Assembly (NCBI GenBank): GCA_944385795.1
Contig: CALWYP010000015.1
Location: 1-62,759, forward strand
Direction: 5' to 3'
Source of the DNA: an uncultured Oscillospiraceae bacterium
GTDB taxonomy: Bacteria; Bacillota; Clostridia; Oscillospirales; Oscillospiraceae
DNA length: 62,759 nt
The notes under the pieces were generated by a model. That model searched no databases. It was not told the DNA's origin and saw only the letters and a list, made by a program, of their open reading frames with translations. The position numbers and the translations under genes are program-made. Positions 1-9,561 of this stretch are shown here, piece by piece (position 1 is the stretch's first letter; each line of letters opens with the position of its first letter).

Positions 1-1040
1 CCGTCGTGCAGCACCAGCTCGCCAAGTGGTCCGACGCGGACATGATAGTCTACCTCGGCTGCGGCGAGCGCGGCAACGAGATGACCCAGGTGCTCGATGA
101 GTTCCGCGAGCTGAAGGACCCGCGCTCCGGGCGTCCGCTCATGGAGCGCACCATACTCATAGCCAACACCTCCAACATGCCCGTCGCGGCGCGCGAGGCG
201 TCCATATACACGGGCATGACCATAGCCGAGTACTACCGCGACATGGGCTACCACGTCGCGCTCATGGCCGACTCCACCTCCCGCTGGGCCGAGGCCCTGC
301 GCGAGATATCCGGACGCCTTGAGGAGATGCCCGCCGAGGAGAGCTTCCCGGCCTACCTCCCCAGCCGGCTCGCCGGCTTCTATGAGCGCGCCGGATATGT
401 GGACGCCCTCGGCGGCGGCCAGGGCTCCGTCACCGTCATCGGCGCCGTCAGCCCCCAGGGCGGCGACTTCTCCGAGCCCGTCACGCAGAATACGCAGCGC
501 TTCGTCAGGTGCTTCTGGGCGCTCGACCGCTCGCTCGCCTACGCGCGCCACTTCCCCAGCATCAACTGGACCACCAGCTATACGGAGTACTATAACGACC
601 TCCTGCCCTGGTACAAGAAGAACTTCGGCGAGGACTTCCCCGAGCTGCGCGAGCGCATTGTCGCCCTGCTCAACGAGGAGAGCTCGCTCATGGAGATAGT
701 CAAGCTCATAGGCTCCGACATCCTGCCCGACGACCAGAAGCTCGTCATAGAGACGGCGAAGGTCATCCGCGAGGGCTTCCTGCAGCAGAACGCCTTCCAT
801 GAGCACGACACCTATATGACCCCGGCCAACCAGATGAGCATGCTGCGCATAGTGCTGCGCCTCTACGACGGCGCGCGCACGCTGGTCGCCGCCGGCATCC
901 CGCTGCGCCTGCTCATGGAGACGGGCATCTTCTCCGTGCTCGAGCGCATGAAGTTCGGCCTCGGCGAAGGCAAGCCGGCCGGGGAATTTGAAAAACAGGT
1001 CGACGACGCGCTCGGCAGGGTGCGCCGCGCGAACACATAA
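1..1040 (+). CDS. atpA: V-type ATP synthase subunit A, C-terminal part (5' end outside window)
   Basis: Catalytic A subunit of the V1 head of a V/A-type ATPase, which couples ATP hydrolysis or synthesis to ion movement across the membrane. About 345 residues are visible; the N-terminal P-loop lies off the window. The visible part carries the conserved stretches [14 protein letters not shown] and [16 protein letters not shown], plus the A-subunit C-terminal helical domain. No start codon is claimed, because the reading frame is open to the left edge. Subunits B and D follow on the same strand with short gaps, as in a normal ntp/atp operon. Identity is very secure; whether the pump carries H+ or Na+ cannot be told from this fragment. 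Confidence 0.96.
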   Translation, partial: VVQHQLAKWSDADMIVYLGCGERGNEMTQVLDEFRELKDPRSGRPLMERTILIANTSNMPVAAREASIYTGMTIAEYYRDMGYHVALMADSTSRWAEALREISGRLEEMPAEESFPAYLPSRLAGFYERAGYVDALGGGQGSVTVIGAVSPQGGDFSEPVTQNTQRFVRCFWALDRSLAYARHFPSINWTTSYTEYYNDLLPWYKKNFGEDFPELRERIVALLNEESSLMEIVKLIGSDILPDDQKLVIETAKVIREGFLQQNAFHEHDTYMTPANQMSMLRIVLRLYDGARTLVAAGIPLRLLMETGIFSVLERMKFGLGEGKPAGEFEKQVDDALGRVRRANT

Positions 1041-1052
1041 GGAGGTGGGCGC

Positions 1053-2441
1053 ATGCGCATAGAATATACCGGCCTTGCCGAGATAAACGGCTCGCTCATA
1101 GCGCTCGACGACGTCGAGGGCGTCTCCTACGACGAGCTGGCCGAGATAACCCTCCGCGACGGCTCCCGCCGCCACGGCCGCGTCATACTGATCGACGGCA
1201 AGCGCGTGGTGCTGGAGGTCTTCGAGGGCACCTCGGGCATAGACCTCAAGCACACCGGCACCCAGTTCCTGGGCAAGCCGATGACCATCGCCCTCTCCGA
1301 GGAGCTGCTCGGCCGCGTGTTCGACGGCACGGGCAGGCCCATCGACGGCCTGGGCGAGATATACGCCGACGAGCGGCGCGACATAAACGGCCCGGCCATA
1401 AACCCGGTCAGCCGCGAATACCCCAAGAGCTGCATACTCACGGGCATCAGCTCCATCGACGCCACCTGCTCGCTGATACGCGGGCAGAAGCTGCCCATTT
1501 TCTCCGGCGCGGGCCTCGCCCACAACGAGCTCGCCGCCCAGATCGTGCGCCAGGCGCACGTCATCGGCCAGGGCGACGACGCGAAGTTCGTCATCGTCTT
1601 CTGCGCCATGGGCATCAAGAACGACACGGCGGACTTCTTCCGGCGCGACTTTTCCGAGTCCGGCGCCCTGGGCCGCACGGTCATGTTCCTGAACATGGCC
1701 TCCGACCCGATAATTGAGCGTATCCTCGCGCCGAGGTGCGCGCTGACCGCCGCCGAATACCTGGCCTTCGACAGGGGCTATCACGTCCTCGTCGTCATGA
1801 CCGACATGACCTTCTACTGCGAGGCCCTGCGCGAGTTCTCCAGCTCCAAGGGCGAGATCCCTTCGCGTAAGGGCTACCCGAGCTACATGTACTCCGACCT
1901 CGCCAGCCTCTATGAGCGCGCGGGCCTGATACACGGCAAGCCCGGCTCAGTCACGCTCATGCCCATACTCACGATGCCCGGCGACGACATATCCCACCCG
2001 ATACCCGACCTCACCGGCTACATCACCGAGGGGCAGATAGTCCTCTCGCAGGAGCTGGCCCGCAAGGGCGTCTACCCGCCCGTCAGCATACTGCCCAGCC
2101 TGAGCAGGCTTATGAAGGACGGCACCGGCAAGGGCTTCACCCGCGACGACCACCCCGACCTCTCCAACCAGCTCTTCGCCTCGTATTCCGAGGTCTCCGG
2201 CGCGCGCAGCCTCGCCACCGTCATCGGCGAGGACGAGCTCTCCACCCGCGACAAGCTCTACCTCAAGTTCGGCGACGAGTTTGAGCGCCGCTTCATAAAC
2301 CAGGGCATGTACGAGCCGCGCAGCCTGGACCAGACGCTGGATATGGGCTGGGAGCTTCTGAGCATACTCCCGCGCGAGGAGCTCTCCCGCGTGAGCGACA
2401 AGGTGCTCGACCAGCATTATACCGGCTCCGCCGGGGCCTGA
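1053..2441 (+). CDS. atpB: V-type ATP synthase subunit B
   Basis: Non-catalytic nucleotide-binding B subunit of the V1 head, 462 residues, the normal family length. The P-loop region is degenerate, as expected for B subunits ([14 protein letters not shown]). The family stretch [17 protein letters not shown] and the C-terminal helical domain are present. The ATG lies 13 bases after the subunit A stop and has an AGGAGG site (aaggaggtg) in front. The gene sits between A and D in the usual order, so the three proteins are co-translated parts of one rotary complex. Confidence 0.97.
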   Translation: MRIEYTGLAEINGSLIALDDVEGVSYDELAEITLRDGSRRHGRVILIDGKRVVLEVFEGTSGIDLKHTGTQFLGKPMTIALSEELLGRVFDGTGRPIDGLGEIYADERRDINGPAINPVSREYPKSCILTGISSIDATCSLIRGQKLPIFSGAGLAHNELAAQIVRQAHVIGQGDDAKFVIVFCAMGIKNDTADFFRRDFSESGALGRTVMFLNMASDPIIERILAPRCALTAAEYLAFDRGYHVLVVMTDMTFYCEALREFSSSKGEIPSRKGYPSYMYSDLASLYERAGLIHGKPGSVTLMPILTMPGDDISHPIPDLTGYITEGQIVLSQELARKGVYPPVSILPSLSRLMKDGTGKGFTRDDHPDLSNQLFASYSEVSGARSLATVIGEDELSTRDKLYLKFGDEFERRFINQGMYEPRSLDQTLDMGWELLSILPREELSRVSDKVLDQHYTGSAGA

Positions 2442-2474
2442 GCGGAGCAATCCAGCCGGAAGGAGGGGTGAATA

Positions 2475-3125
2475 TTGCCGCAGACAGCGCCAACAAAGGG
2501 AAATCTAAACGCAGCCAAGCGCTCCAGGACCCTGGCCTCCACGGGCTACGACCTTATGGACCGCAAGCGCAACATATTAATACGCGAGCTCATGGCCCTG
2601 ATCGACGACGCGCGCGAGCTTCAGCGGCGCATAGACGCCACCTTCGCCGAGGCCTACGCCTCGATGCGCATAGCGGAGATAGCCATGGGCGGCAGCGCGC
2701 GGCTCGCCGCGGAGAGCGTACCTGTGGACAACGGCTACTCGCTGCGCACGCGCAGCGTCATGGGCGTCGAGCTGCCCTACGTCTCGGTTAAGAGCGAGAC
2801 CCCGGCCGGCCCGCCCTACGGGCTTTCGTTCACCACGAGCGAGCTCGACGACGCATATTTCAAGTTCCAGGAGGTCAAGGACCTCATACGCGACCTGGCC
2901 GAGACGGAGAACAGCATCTACCGCCTGGCCTACGCGATAAAGAAGGCGCAAAAACGCGCCAACGCCCTTAAAAACATCGTCATTCCCGGCCTGGACGCCG
3001 AAATCTTCCGCATATCCGACGCCCTTGAGGAGAAGGAACGCGAGGAGTTCGTGCGCCTCAAGGTTGTGAAGGCGCGCAATGAGCGCCTGCAGGACGAACA
3101 GCATGAAGCCGGCCAGGGCGCGTAA
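2475..3125 (+). CDS. atpD: V-type ATP synthase subunit D (central stalk)
   Basis: Central rotor stalk subunit, 216 residues. The N-terminus (NLNAAKRSRTLASTGYDLMDRKR region) is the typical D-subunit start, followed by a long helical hairpin and a charged C-terminus. The start is a TTG at 2475, chosen because the aggaggg site at 2461-2467 is spaced correctly and because it gives the family N-terminus; no ATG is available in frame. The last gene of the ATPase operon seen here; its final 23 bases overlap the start of the downstream lipoprotein gene. Confidence 0.95.
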   Translation: MPQTAPTKGNLNAAKRSRTLASTGYDLMDRKRNILIRELMALIDDARELQRRIDATFAEAYASMRIAEIAMGGSARLAAESVPVDNGYSLRTRSVMGVELPYVSVKSETPAGPPYGLSFTTSELDDAYFKFQEVKDLIRDLAETENSIYRLAYAIKKAQKRANALKNIVIPGLDAEIFRISDALEEKEREEFVRLKVVKARNERLQDEQHEAGQGA

Positions 3126-3849
3126 GTTTGCCGCGGCCGCGGCCGCGGCGGCGCTGGCCCTGGGCCTCGCCGGCTGCGGCGGCTTTGAGGGCGCGGCCGA
3201 AAGGGGCGGGGAACTGCTCGCCTCCGCGGAGAACCTGCACATACAGCTCTCGCTTGAGATGGAATACGAGCTCCGGAGCGGGGATTCGCCCGCCGTGGGC
3301 TATGAGTTCACCGTGCTGAGCAGTATGGACACGGACGGGGAGCGCAGCAGCGGAAGCGTGTCGCTCTGCTCCGACAGCAACTTCCAGGCCTACACCGTCT
3401 ACTTTGTTTACAGCGGCGGTACCCTCTACCGCTCGGATGACGGGCGCGCGAGCTGGACGGCCGAAGAGCCGCCCCGGGGCGAAGGTGAGGCCGGTTCCGC
3501 CGCGGCCATGCTCGGCGTCTACCTCGAGAAGGCCGAAGGGCTGAGCGAGGCCGGCGCGGACGCCAGCGTCCAGGGCGCCGCCTGCACGCGCTACGACGGC
3601 CTCCTGCCCGCGGCCGCGCTGGGCTATGGCTCTGAAGACGCCGCGCCCGTCTCCTTCTGGTTCGAGGAGGAGAGCGGCCGCCTGGCGGCGGTCGAGGCGG
3701 AGCTCGCCGGGCTTATAGGCGGGGAGCTGCTCGCGGTGGTCGAGGGCGGCGACCCGATGTACGGCGGCATGTCCGTAAAGAGCGTAACGCTGCGCGCCGA
3801 CCTCTGGGGCTACGGAGCCTCCGAGCCGGACGAGCCGCCGCAGATTTGA
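3103..3849 (+). CDS. putative lipoprotein of unknown function
   Basis: Product of about 248 residues exported as a lipoprotein: basic N-terminus (MKPARARKF), alanine-rich hydrophobic core and lipobox LAGC with Cys about residue 25. The mature part is acidic, rich in Gly/Glu/Ser, and has a repeated beta-like pattern with YTVYFVYSGGTLYRS. I recognise no family; LolA/LppX-like lipoprotein folds are possible but unproven. The ATG at 3103 is preferred over one at 3079 because it gives a proper signal peptide. It overlaps the atpD end, so it is probably translationally coupled to the ATPase operon, although no link in function is known. Confidence 0.7.
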   Translation: MKPARARKFAAAAAAAALALGLAGCGGFEGAAERGGELLASAENLHIQLSLEMEYELRSGDSPAVGYEFTVLSSMDTDGERSSGSVSLCSDSNFQAYTVYFVYSGGTLYRSDDGRASWTAEEPPRGEGEAGSAAAMLGVYLEKAEGLSEAGADASVQGAACTRYDGLLPAAALGYGSEDAAPVSFWFEEESGRLAAVEAELAGLIGGELLAVVEGGDPMYGGMSVKSVTLRADLWGYGASEPDEPPQI

Positions 3850-3861
3850 ACCGAATAAACT

Positions 3862-3890
3862 AAAATCCCGCTCTATTGAGCGGGATTTTT
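3862..3890 (+). terminator. intrinsic terminator after V-ATPase operon
   Basis: Perfect 9-bp stem (ATCCCGCTC / GAGCGGGAT) with a 4-base loop and a following T run. It lies between the end of the plus-strand ATPase/lipoprotein operon and the end of minus-strand psuG. The A run on the left side lets it work in both directions. Confidence 0.9.
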
Positions 3891-3904
3891 ATGTTTTGAG
3901 CGGT

Positions 3905-4822
<918 letters not shown>

Positions 4823-4834
4823 TGTTCTCGCTCC

Positions 4835-5767
4835 TTATGGGTTGTTTGAGTAGTTTTTTATGGTGTATTTGAGCAGAAGTTCGCTCATCTCGCGGCTTAT
4901 CGTGTCGTCGCTCTCCACGGCGATATGCCCCGCCGCGAGGGCGCAGTCCACGGCCTGCTCGGGGCCGTAGCCGCGCACAAAGCCGAATACCAGCCCGGCG
5001 AGGAAGGCGTCCCCCGCGCCGGTGGCGTTCCGCATCTCGCTCACGGGCCGCAGCGCGCGGCAGAAGCGGTTCCCCGCGGCGTCCGCATAGTAGCAGCCGC
5101 GCTCGCCGAGGCTCACGGCGACGCACTTCGCGCCGCGATCTATGAGCGCGGCGGCCGCGCGCTCCACGCCCAGGTCGCTGTCCGTGTCCATGCCCGCGAG
5201 TATGCCGAGCTCAAGGCTGTTGGGCTTGAGGCCGTAAAAACGCCCCGCTAAGGGCGCGGCGCGGTGCGCGTAGGCGGTGCTGACCGGGTCGAGGAAGACG
5301 GGCACGTCCCCGGCGGCGTCCAGGATCCGCTCGAGCGCCGCCGCCGGCAGGCAGGGGTCGCAGACCACGGCCGCCGCGCCGAGAATCAGCGGGCGCTTGG
5401 AGTCTATGACCTCGGGCGTGACGTGCTCGAGCACGCTCATGTCCGACATGGCCACAAGCATGTCCGCCCTCTCGTCCAGGATGGAGACGTAGGCGCTGGA
5501 CGTGACGCCGGGCAGCATAAGGCAGCCGGACATGTCCAGCCCCGCGGCCTCGCTCTCCCGCCGCACCAGCTCCCCGAAGAGGTCGCAGCCAAGGGCGGAG
5601 ACCATGCGCGCGCCGACGCCCATGCGGGCCAGGTTTTCCATGACGTTGCGCGTGACCCCGCCCGCGCTCGTGCGCAGATGGCCGGGGTTCGAGTCGCGCA
5701 TGACTATAGCCGCGCGGGATATGCCGTGGACGTCCACGTTCGCCGCGCCTATGCCCAGTACATACAT
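4835..5767 (-). CDS. psuK: PfkB-family kinase, probable pseudouridine kinase
   Basis: Phosphorylates pseudouridine to the substrate of PsuG. A 310-residue PfkB/ribokinase fold: Gly-rich N-terminus (VLGIGAANVDVHG), substrate-side SAGGVTRNVMENLARMG, and the C-terminal PfkB signature with catalytic Asp in NATGAGDAFLAG. The ATG at 5767 has GGAGGG seven bases upstream; longer upstream starts lack a site. Function is assigned mainly from the psuG neighbour, since PfkB sequences alone do not define the sugar. Confidence 0.88.
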   Translation of the reverse strand: MYVLGIGAANVDVHGISRAAIVMRDSNPGHLRTSAGGVTRNVMENLARMGVGARMVSALGCDLFGELVRRESEAAGLDMSGCLMLPGVTSSAYVSILDERADMLVAMSDMSVLEHVTPEVIDSKRPLILGAAAVVCDPCLPAAALERILDAAGDVPVFLDPVSTAYAHRAAPLAGRFYGLKPNSLELGILAGMDTDSDLGVERAAAALIDRGAKCVAVSLGERGCYYADAAGNRFCRALRPVSEMRNATGAGDAFLAGLVFGFVRGYGPEQAVDCALAAGHIAVESDDTISREMSELLLKYTIKNYSNNP

Positions 5768-5797
5768 CGCAAAGCCCTCCATGTATACTGCCTGAAT

Positions 5798-5826
5798 ATT
5801 ATATATTTTTGCCCCGCGCAAGTCAA
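5798..5826 (-). promoter_or_regulatory. sigma-A promoter of psuK-psuG
   Basis: Reading the minus strand: -35 TTGACT, 17-base spacer, -10 TATAAT. It gives a leader of about 25-30 bases to the psuK start at 5767. Confidence 0.8.
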
Positions 5827-5869
5827 GGACGGCCCGCGCGGGCTCTATTTGATTTTTTTGCGATAACTG

Positions 5870-5924
5870 TTGACAGGCGCGGGAGGCCGGTGTATACTAA
5901 CTGTACTAGAACAGATAATACAGT
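5870..5924 (+). promoter_or_regulatory. promoter and probable autoregulatory operator of the gntR-ABC operon
   Basis: TTGACA at 5870-5875, 17-base spacer, TATACT at 5893-5898. Just downstream lies an inverted repeat ACTGTA (5900-5905), 13 bases, TACAGT (5919-5924), with a nested CTGT-N6-ACAG. Its position over the transcription start suits repression by the adjacent GntR protein, as known for YtrA-type operons. Confidence 0.75.
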
Positions 5925-5945
5925 TTAGCAGAAAGAGGTGAGACG

Positions 5946-6320
5946 GTGATAAGCATTGATTTCAGGGATTCGCGGCCGATATACGAGCAGGTCAAGGACG
6001 CGCTCAGGCGGCTTATCGTGTCTGGCGCGCTGCCCCCGGACGAGAAGCTGCCCAGCGTGCGCGAGCTCGCCTCGCGCCTGGTAATTAATCCTAACACCAT
6101 ACAGAGGGCGTACCGCGAACTGGAGCACGAGGGCTACATTGTCTCCGTACCCGGCAAGGGCAGCTTTGCGCGTTTGCGGGACGGAGGCAACGGCGAGAGG
6201 GTTGGGGCCCTGCTGGCGAAGTTCGACGACGCGGCCGAGGAGCTGATGTATCTAGGAGTGACGGCGCAGGAGCTGGCCGCGAGGCTCGTAAAGAAGGAGG
6301 GAGAGAGCGATGATAATTGA
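5946..6320 (+). CDS. GntR-family (YtrA subfamily) transcriptional regulator
   Basis: A 124-residue repressor: N-terminal winged helix (PIYEQVKDALRRLI, then LPSVRELASRLVINPNTIQRAYRELE) and only a short C-terminal dimerisation tail, which is the YtrA layout. The start is GTG at 5946 with AAAGAGGTG five bases upstream. Its 3' end overlaps the ABC ATPase by 11 bases. YtrA-type repressors usually control the ABC exporter encoded beside them; the operator-like repeat at 5900-5924 supports this. Confidence 0.92.
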   Translation: MISIDFRDSRPIYEQVKDALRRLIVSGALPPDEKLPSVRELASRLVINPNTIQRAYRELEHEGYIVSVPGKGSFARLRDGGNGERVGALLAKFDDAAEELMYLGVTAQELAARLVKKEGESDDN

Positions 6321-7206
6321 ACTGAAGGACGTGACCAAGCGCTTTGGGAAGCGGGCGGCGCTCGACTCTCTTACGATGAGCGTGCCGTCCGGCGCGGTGT
6401 ACGGGCTGGTGGGCCCGAACGGCGCGGGCAAGACGACGGCGATACGCTGCGTCATGGGCGTGCTGAGGCCGGACGCCGGCGAGATAAGCGCGGACGGGGA
6501 GCCCATATACGAGAACCCCGCCGTGAAGTCGCGGATGGCCTGGATACCCGACGACGCCTACAGCTTCCCGCAGGCCGACATAGACGGCATGATGCGCTTT
6601 TACAGGTCGGTGTACCCCGGCTTTGACGGGGAGCGCTTTGAGAAGCTCGCCGGGGCCTTCCCTCTGGACAGGAAGGCGCCGATACGCCGCTTTTCGCGCG
6701 GCATGAAGAAGCAGGCGGCCTTCTGGCTGGCCCTGGCGCTGAAGCCGGACGTGCTGGTGCTGGACGAGCCGGTAGACGGGCTCGACCCGGTTATGCGCCG
6801 CCAGGTCTGGTCGCTGCTCCTCTCGGACGTGGCCGAGCGCGGCTCCACCGTGCTCGTCTCCTCGCACAACCTGCGCGAGCTGGAGGACGTGTGCGACCGC
6901 GTGGGCTTCATAAACGGCGGCAAAATGCTGCTGGAGCGGGATCTGAGCGAGCTGCAGGAGGACATCTGCAAGATACAGCTGGTGCTGCCCGAGGGCGGGG
7001 AGCTGCCGGACGGGCTCGAGGTCATACACTCTTCCGGCGAGGGCAGGCTCAAGACCCTCATAGTGCGCGGCCCCAGCGGGCGCGCCCAGGAGCTTTGCGC
7101 GGAGGCCGCGCCGGTGTATATGGAGGCCCTGCCGCTGAACCTGGAGGAAATCTTTATCTACGAGCTGGGAGGTGAGGGACATGAAGTCCGGGAAATCGTA
7201 CTTTAA
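6310..7206 (+). CDS. ABC transporter ATP-binding protein (YtrB-like exporter family)
   Basis: A 298-residue ATPase: Walker A GPNGAGKTT at residues 35-43, Q-loop region, signature FSRGMKKQ in place of LSGGQ (usual in YtrB/EcsA-like exporters), Walker B VLVLDEPVDGLD, and switch His in SSHNL. The C-terminal ~70 residues are an accessory domain. RBS AAGGAGGG precedes the ATG. Co-transcribed with the GntR regulator and the downstream permease. Substrate unknown; related systems act in antibiotic or cell-envelope stress responses. Confidence 0.9.
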   Translation: MIIELKDVTKRFGKRAALDSLTMSVPSGAVYGLVGPNGAGKTTAIRCVMGVLRPDAGEISADGEPIYENPAVKSRMAWIPDDAYSFPQADIDGMMRFYRSVYPGFDGERFEKLAGAFPLDRKAPIRRFSRGMKKQAAFWLALALKPDVLVLDEPVDGLDPVMRRQVWSLLLSDVAERGSTVLVSSHNLRELEDVCDRVGFINGGKMLLERDLSELQEDICKIQLVLPEGGELPDGLEVIHSSGEGRLKTLIVRGPSGRAQELCAEAAPVYMEALPLNLEEIFIYELGGEGHEVREIVL

Positions 7207-8992
7207 CGCCGGCGTGTTCTGGAAGACGGTCAGGCGCTTCTGGCCCATCTGGGGCATTTACCTGCTTATTTGGTTTTTGGCGCTCCCGGCGCGGATAGCC
7301 ACCGACGCCGCGGCCTTTGGCGCGGAGCATGCCGCCTGGACGCCTATCGACGCCGTGGAGACCACGGCCTGCTGGCTCTGCCCCATAACCGCCGCGACGG
7401 CGGCGGGCTTCGCCTTTTCGCATCTCTACTCCGAGAAGGCCTCGAACTTCTACGCCGCGCTGCCGCTGCGCCGCGAGGGGATGTATTTAAGCTGCATGTC
7501 CGCGGGCCTCGCGCCCCTGCTGGCCGTGAACCTGCTCATATACGCAGTTTCCGCGCTGGTGTGCCTCGGCTGCGGAGCCAGCCCCTCGAGCTTCCTCGTT
7601 TGGCTGGGCTCGGCGACGCTGGAGCTGCTGGCCTTCTACGGCATAGGCGTCTTCTGCGCCATGCTCACGGGCAGCGCCGTCATGATGCCGCTGCTCGTCA
7701 TCGCCTTCAACGTGGCCGGGACCTGGATGGGCACGGTTATGGGGACGGTACCGGCCCGCTTCTCCTACGGCTGGCCCGGCGGCTACTCGGGCTGGCACAC
7801 GGCGCTCTCGCCCTTCATCGCCATATTGAACTATGTGCAAGTGGACTATGTAGGCGCGCCCGCGGCGGACGGCCTCCTGCGCACGGCGCGGCAGATCGTT
7901 GGCTGGAAATACCTCATAGCCTACGGCGCGCTCGGCGCAGCGCTGCTCGCGGCCTCCCTGCCGCTCTACCGCCGCCGGCGCATGGAGAACGCGGGGGACA
8001 CGGTGGCCATTGCCCCGCTCAGGCCGGTCTTCAAATACGTCGTGGCCTTCTGCGCCGCCTTCATACTCGGCTCGGCCGCCGAGAGCATAATCTTCTTCGA
8101 CGCCTACGAGGACGGGCTCGCCTACGCGCTGCGCTTCTGCCTGCTCGCGGCCGCGGGGGCCTTCATCGGCTACTTCGGCGCGGAGATGATATTGAACAAG
8201 AGCTTCGCTGTCTTCCGGGGCTGGAAGCGCTATGCGGGCTGGCTCGCGGTCAGCGCCGTGTGCGCCCTCGTCGTCCTGGGCGTGGAGCTCGACGTCACGG
8301 GCTATGAAAAGCGCGTGCCCGACGCCGGCGAAATAGAGAGCGCGGCGTTCTCCGTCTCCGGCGAGGGCGAGGTGGTCTTCACCGACGCGGAGGAGCTGAA
8401 CATCATAACCGGGCTCCATGAGAGCCTCATCCAGAGCAAGGAGCCACATCAGAGCTTGGCCCGGGATTACGGCTGCATATATGTCGATTTCGACTACCGC
8501 CTCAAGGACGGCGGGGAGCTGCGGCGCGCTTACGAGCTGCCGGTGAACGACAAGGCCCTGGTGTCGGTCGTGGAGGGCCTTATGAACCGGCCCAAGGCCA
8601 TATTGGAGCGCACGGGCGCGCCGGCCTATCTCAGCAGCGCCGCCATTGTGAGAGGCTGGGTGGAGTACTACCCCGACACGGAGGCGCACGACTCCGGGCA
8701 CGCGCAGGCGCTGGAGCTCACGCCGCGCGAGGCCGCGAGATTCTATAACGAGTGCGTCTACCCCGACCTCAGGGAGGCCAGGCTGGGCCTCGCCGACTTC
8801 AATTTGGACGAAGACTACTACGAGAGCAGCTACGACTGCGTCATAAGGATAGAACTGACATACAATGTAGTGGAGGCCGCCAACTACCCGGCGAGCATAG
8901 ACGTCTCGCCGACAATCTACTCCGAGCGCACGAACGAATGGCTCCGGGCGAAGGACGTGCCGCTAATAACCCTCGCCGAAAACGCGGCGTAA
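7181..8992 (+). CDS. ABC-2 type permease-like membrane protein
   Basis: About 603 residues with many hydrophobic segments in the first ~370 residues (for example WGIYLLIWFLALP, VMMPLLVIAFNVAGTW, LIAYGALGAALLAASLPLY) and a soluble C-terminal part of ~220 residues. The start at 7181 is chosen for GGGAGGTGA eight bases upstream; it overlaps the ATPase gene by 26 bases. It resembles the permease partner of YtrB-type ATPases, with the C-terminal part probably outside the membrane. No residue-level function can be read from it. Confidence 0.75.
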   Translation: MKSGKSYFNAGVFWKTVRRFWPIWGIYLLIWFLALPARIATDAAAFGAEHAAWTPIDAVETTACWLCPITAATAAGFAFSHLYSEKASNFYAALPLRREGMYLSCMSAGLAPLLAVNLLIYAVSALVCLGCGASPSSFLVWLGSATLELLAFYGIGVFCAMLTGSAVMMPLLVIAFNVAGTWMGTVMGTVPARFSYGWPGGYSGWHTALSPFIAILNYVQVDYVGAPAADGLLRTARQIVGWKYLIAYGALGAALLAASLPLYRRRRMENAGDTVAIAPLRPVFKYVVAFCAAFILGSAAESIIFFDAYEDGLAYALRFCLLAAAGAFIGYFGAEMILNKSFAVFRGWKRYAGWLAVSAVCALVVLGVELDVTGYEKRVPDAGEIESAAFSVSGEGEVVFTDAEELNIITGLHESLIQSKEPHQSLARDYGCIYVDFDYRLKDGGELRRAYELPVNDKALVSVVEGLMNRPKAILERTGAPAYLSSAAIVRGWVEYYPDTEAHDSGHAQALELTPREAARFYNECVYPDLREARLGLADFNLDEDYYESSYDCVIRIELTYNVVEAANYPASIDVSPTIYSERTNEWLRAKDVPLITLAENAA

Positions 8993-9018
8993 AGCCCGCC
9001 AAAGCAGATGAATCCATA

Positions 9019-9308
9019 GCCGCGCCCCGGGAGAAATCCCGGGGCGTCAGGCTGTCTAAAAAGGCCTTGAAGGCCTTTTTAGACAGCAGCGTCCCCCGGC
9101 CGTAAAGCGGCCGATGAGGACCGGCGCTTCGCTCCGCGCCTCGGTTGTCCGCCAAGGGCGGACAATTTGACGCTCGCTTCGCGCAAAGTATTTTCGGCGA
9201 CGTACACGCCGCCGCCGAAAATTAATTACAATCTATTTCGCCGCAAAGCGGCGAAACTCAAGCGAGGCTTTTTCGACAAGCCGCGCCCTGGGAGAAATCC
9301 CGGGGCGT
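9019..9308 (+). repeat. R1 structured repeat, copy A, with 29-base flanking direct repeats
   Basis: A run of consecutive hairpins: CTGTCTAAAAAGGCC stem at 9052-9086, then a CGGCCG stem, a GGCGC stem, TGTCCGCC/GGCGGACA, TTTTCGGCG/CGCCGAAAA and TTTCGCCGC/GCGGCGAAA. The core matches the copy at 35601-35817 closely. It is bracketed by near-identical 29-base direct repeats (9019-9047 and 9280-9308, one C/T difference), which are themselves palindromic (GCCCCGGGA/TCCCGGGGC). Confidence 0.8.
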
Positions 9309-9309
9309 G

Positions 9310-9545
9310 TTGCATTTTCCTCCGCCGCTCAGGTATAATATCCCCGAGGCCCGCGCTATGCGCGGACGGGCGCAGAGCGCCCGTGCGTTTGCGGCGAAAC
9401 GCGCCTCGAGGATGTTATACCTGGCGGAAACCGCTTCGCGGTTTTACGGCGGCTGCGCCGCCGCGCAAGCTGCAAGCGCCTTGCCGCTCAGGTATAATAA
9501 CCCCGAGGCCCGCGCGTTTGCGGCGAAACGCGCCGGGCGCGGCGA
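9310..9545 (+). promoter_or_regulatory. tandem duplicated promoter-like segments before the formyltransferase gene
   Basis: First copy: TTGCAT at 9310, 18 bases, TATAAT at 9334-9339. The ~30 bases from GCCGCTCAGGTATAATA through CCCCGAGGCCCGCGC recur at 9483-9513, with TATAAT at 9493-9498 but a poor -35. A second element, GCGTTTGCGGCGAAACGCGCC, is also present twice (about 9384 and 9514). It looks like a local duplication with an insertion between the copies. Confidence 0.5.
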
Positions 9546-9561
9546 AAGGAGGGGCGAGAAC

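Larger units (their letters stand above)
8993..9561. other. 569-base non-coding accessory interval
   Basis: Holds the R1 chain-of-hairpins repeat (copy A), its 29-base flanking direct repeats, and a duplicated promoter-like segment before the formyltransferase gene. Open frames here have no ribosome binding sites or recognisable families and I do not call them. Confidence 0.6.
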
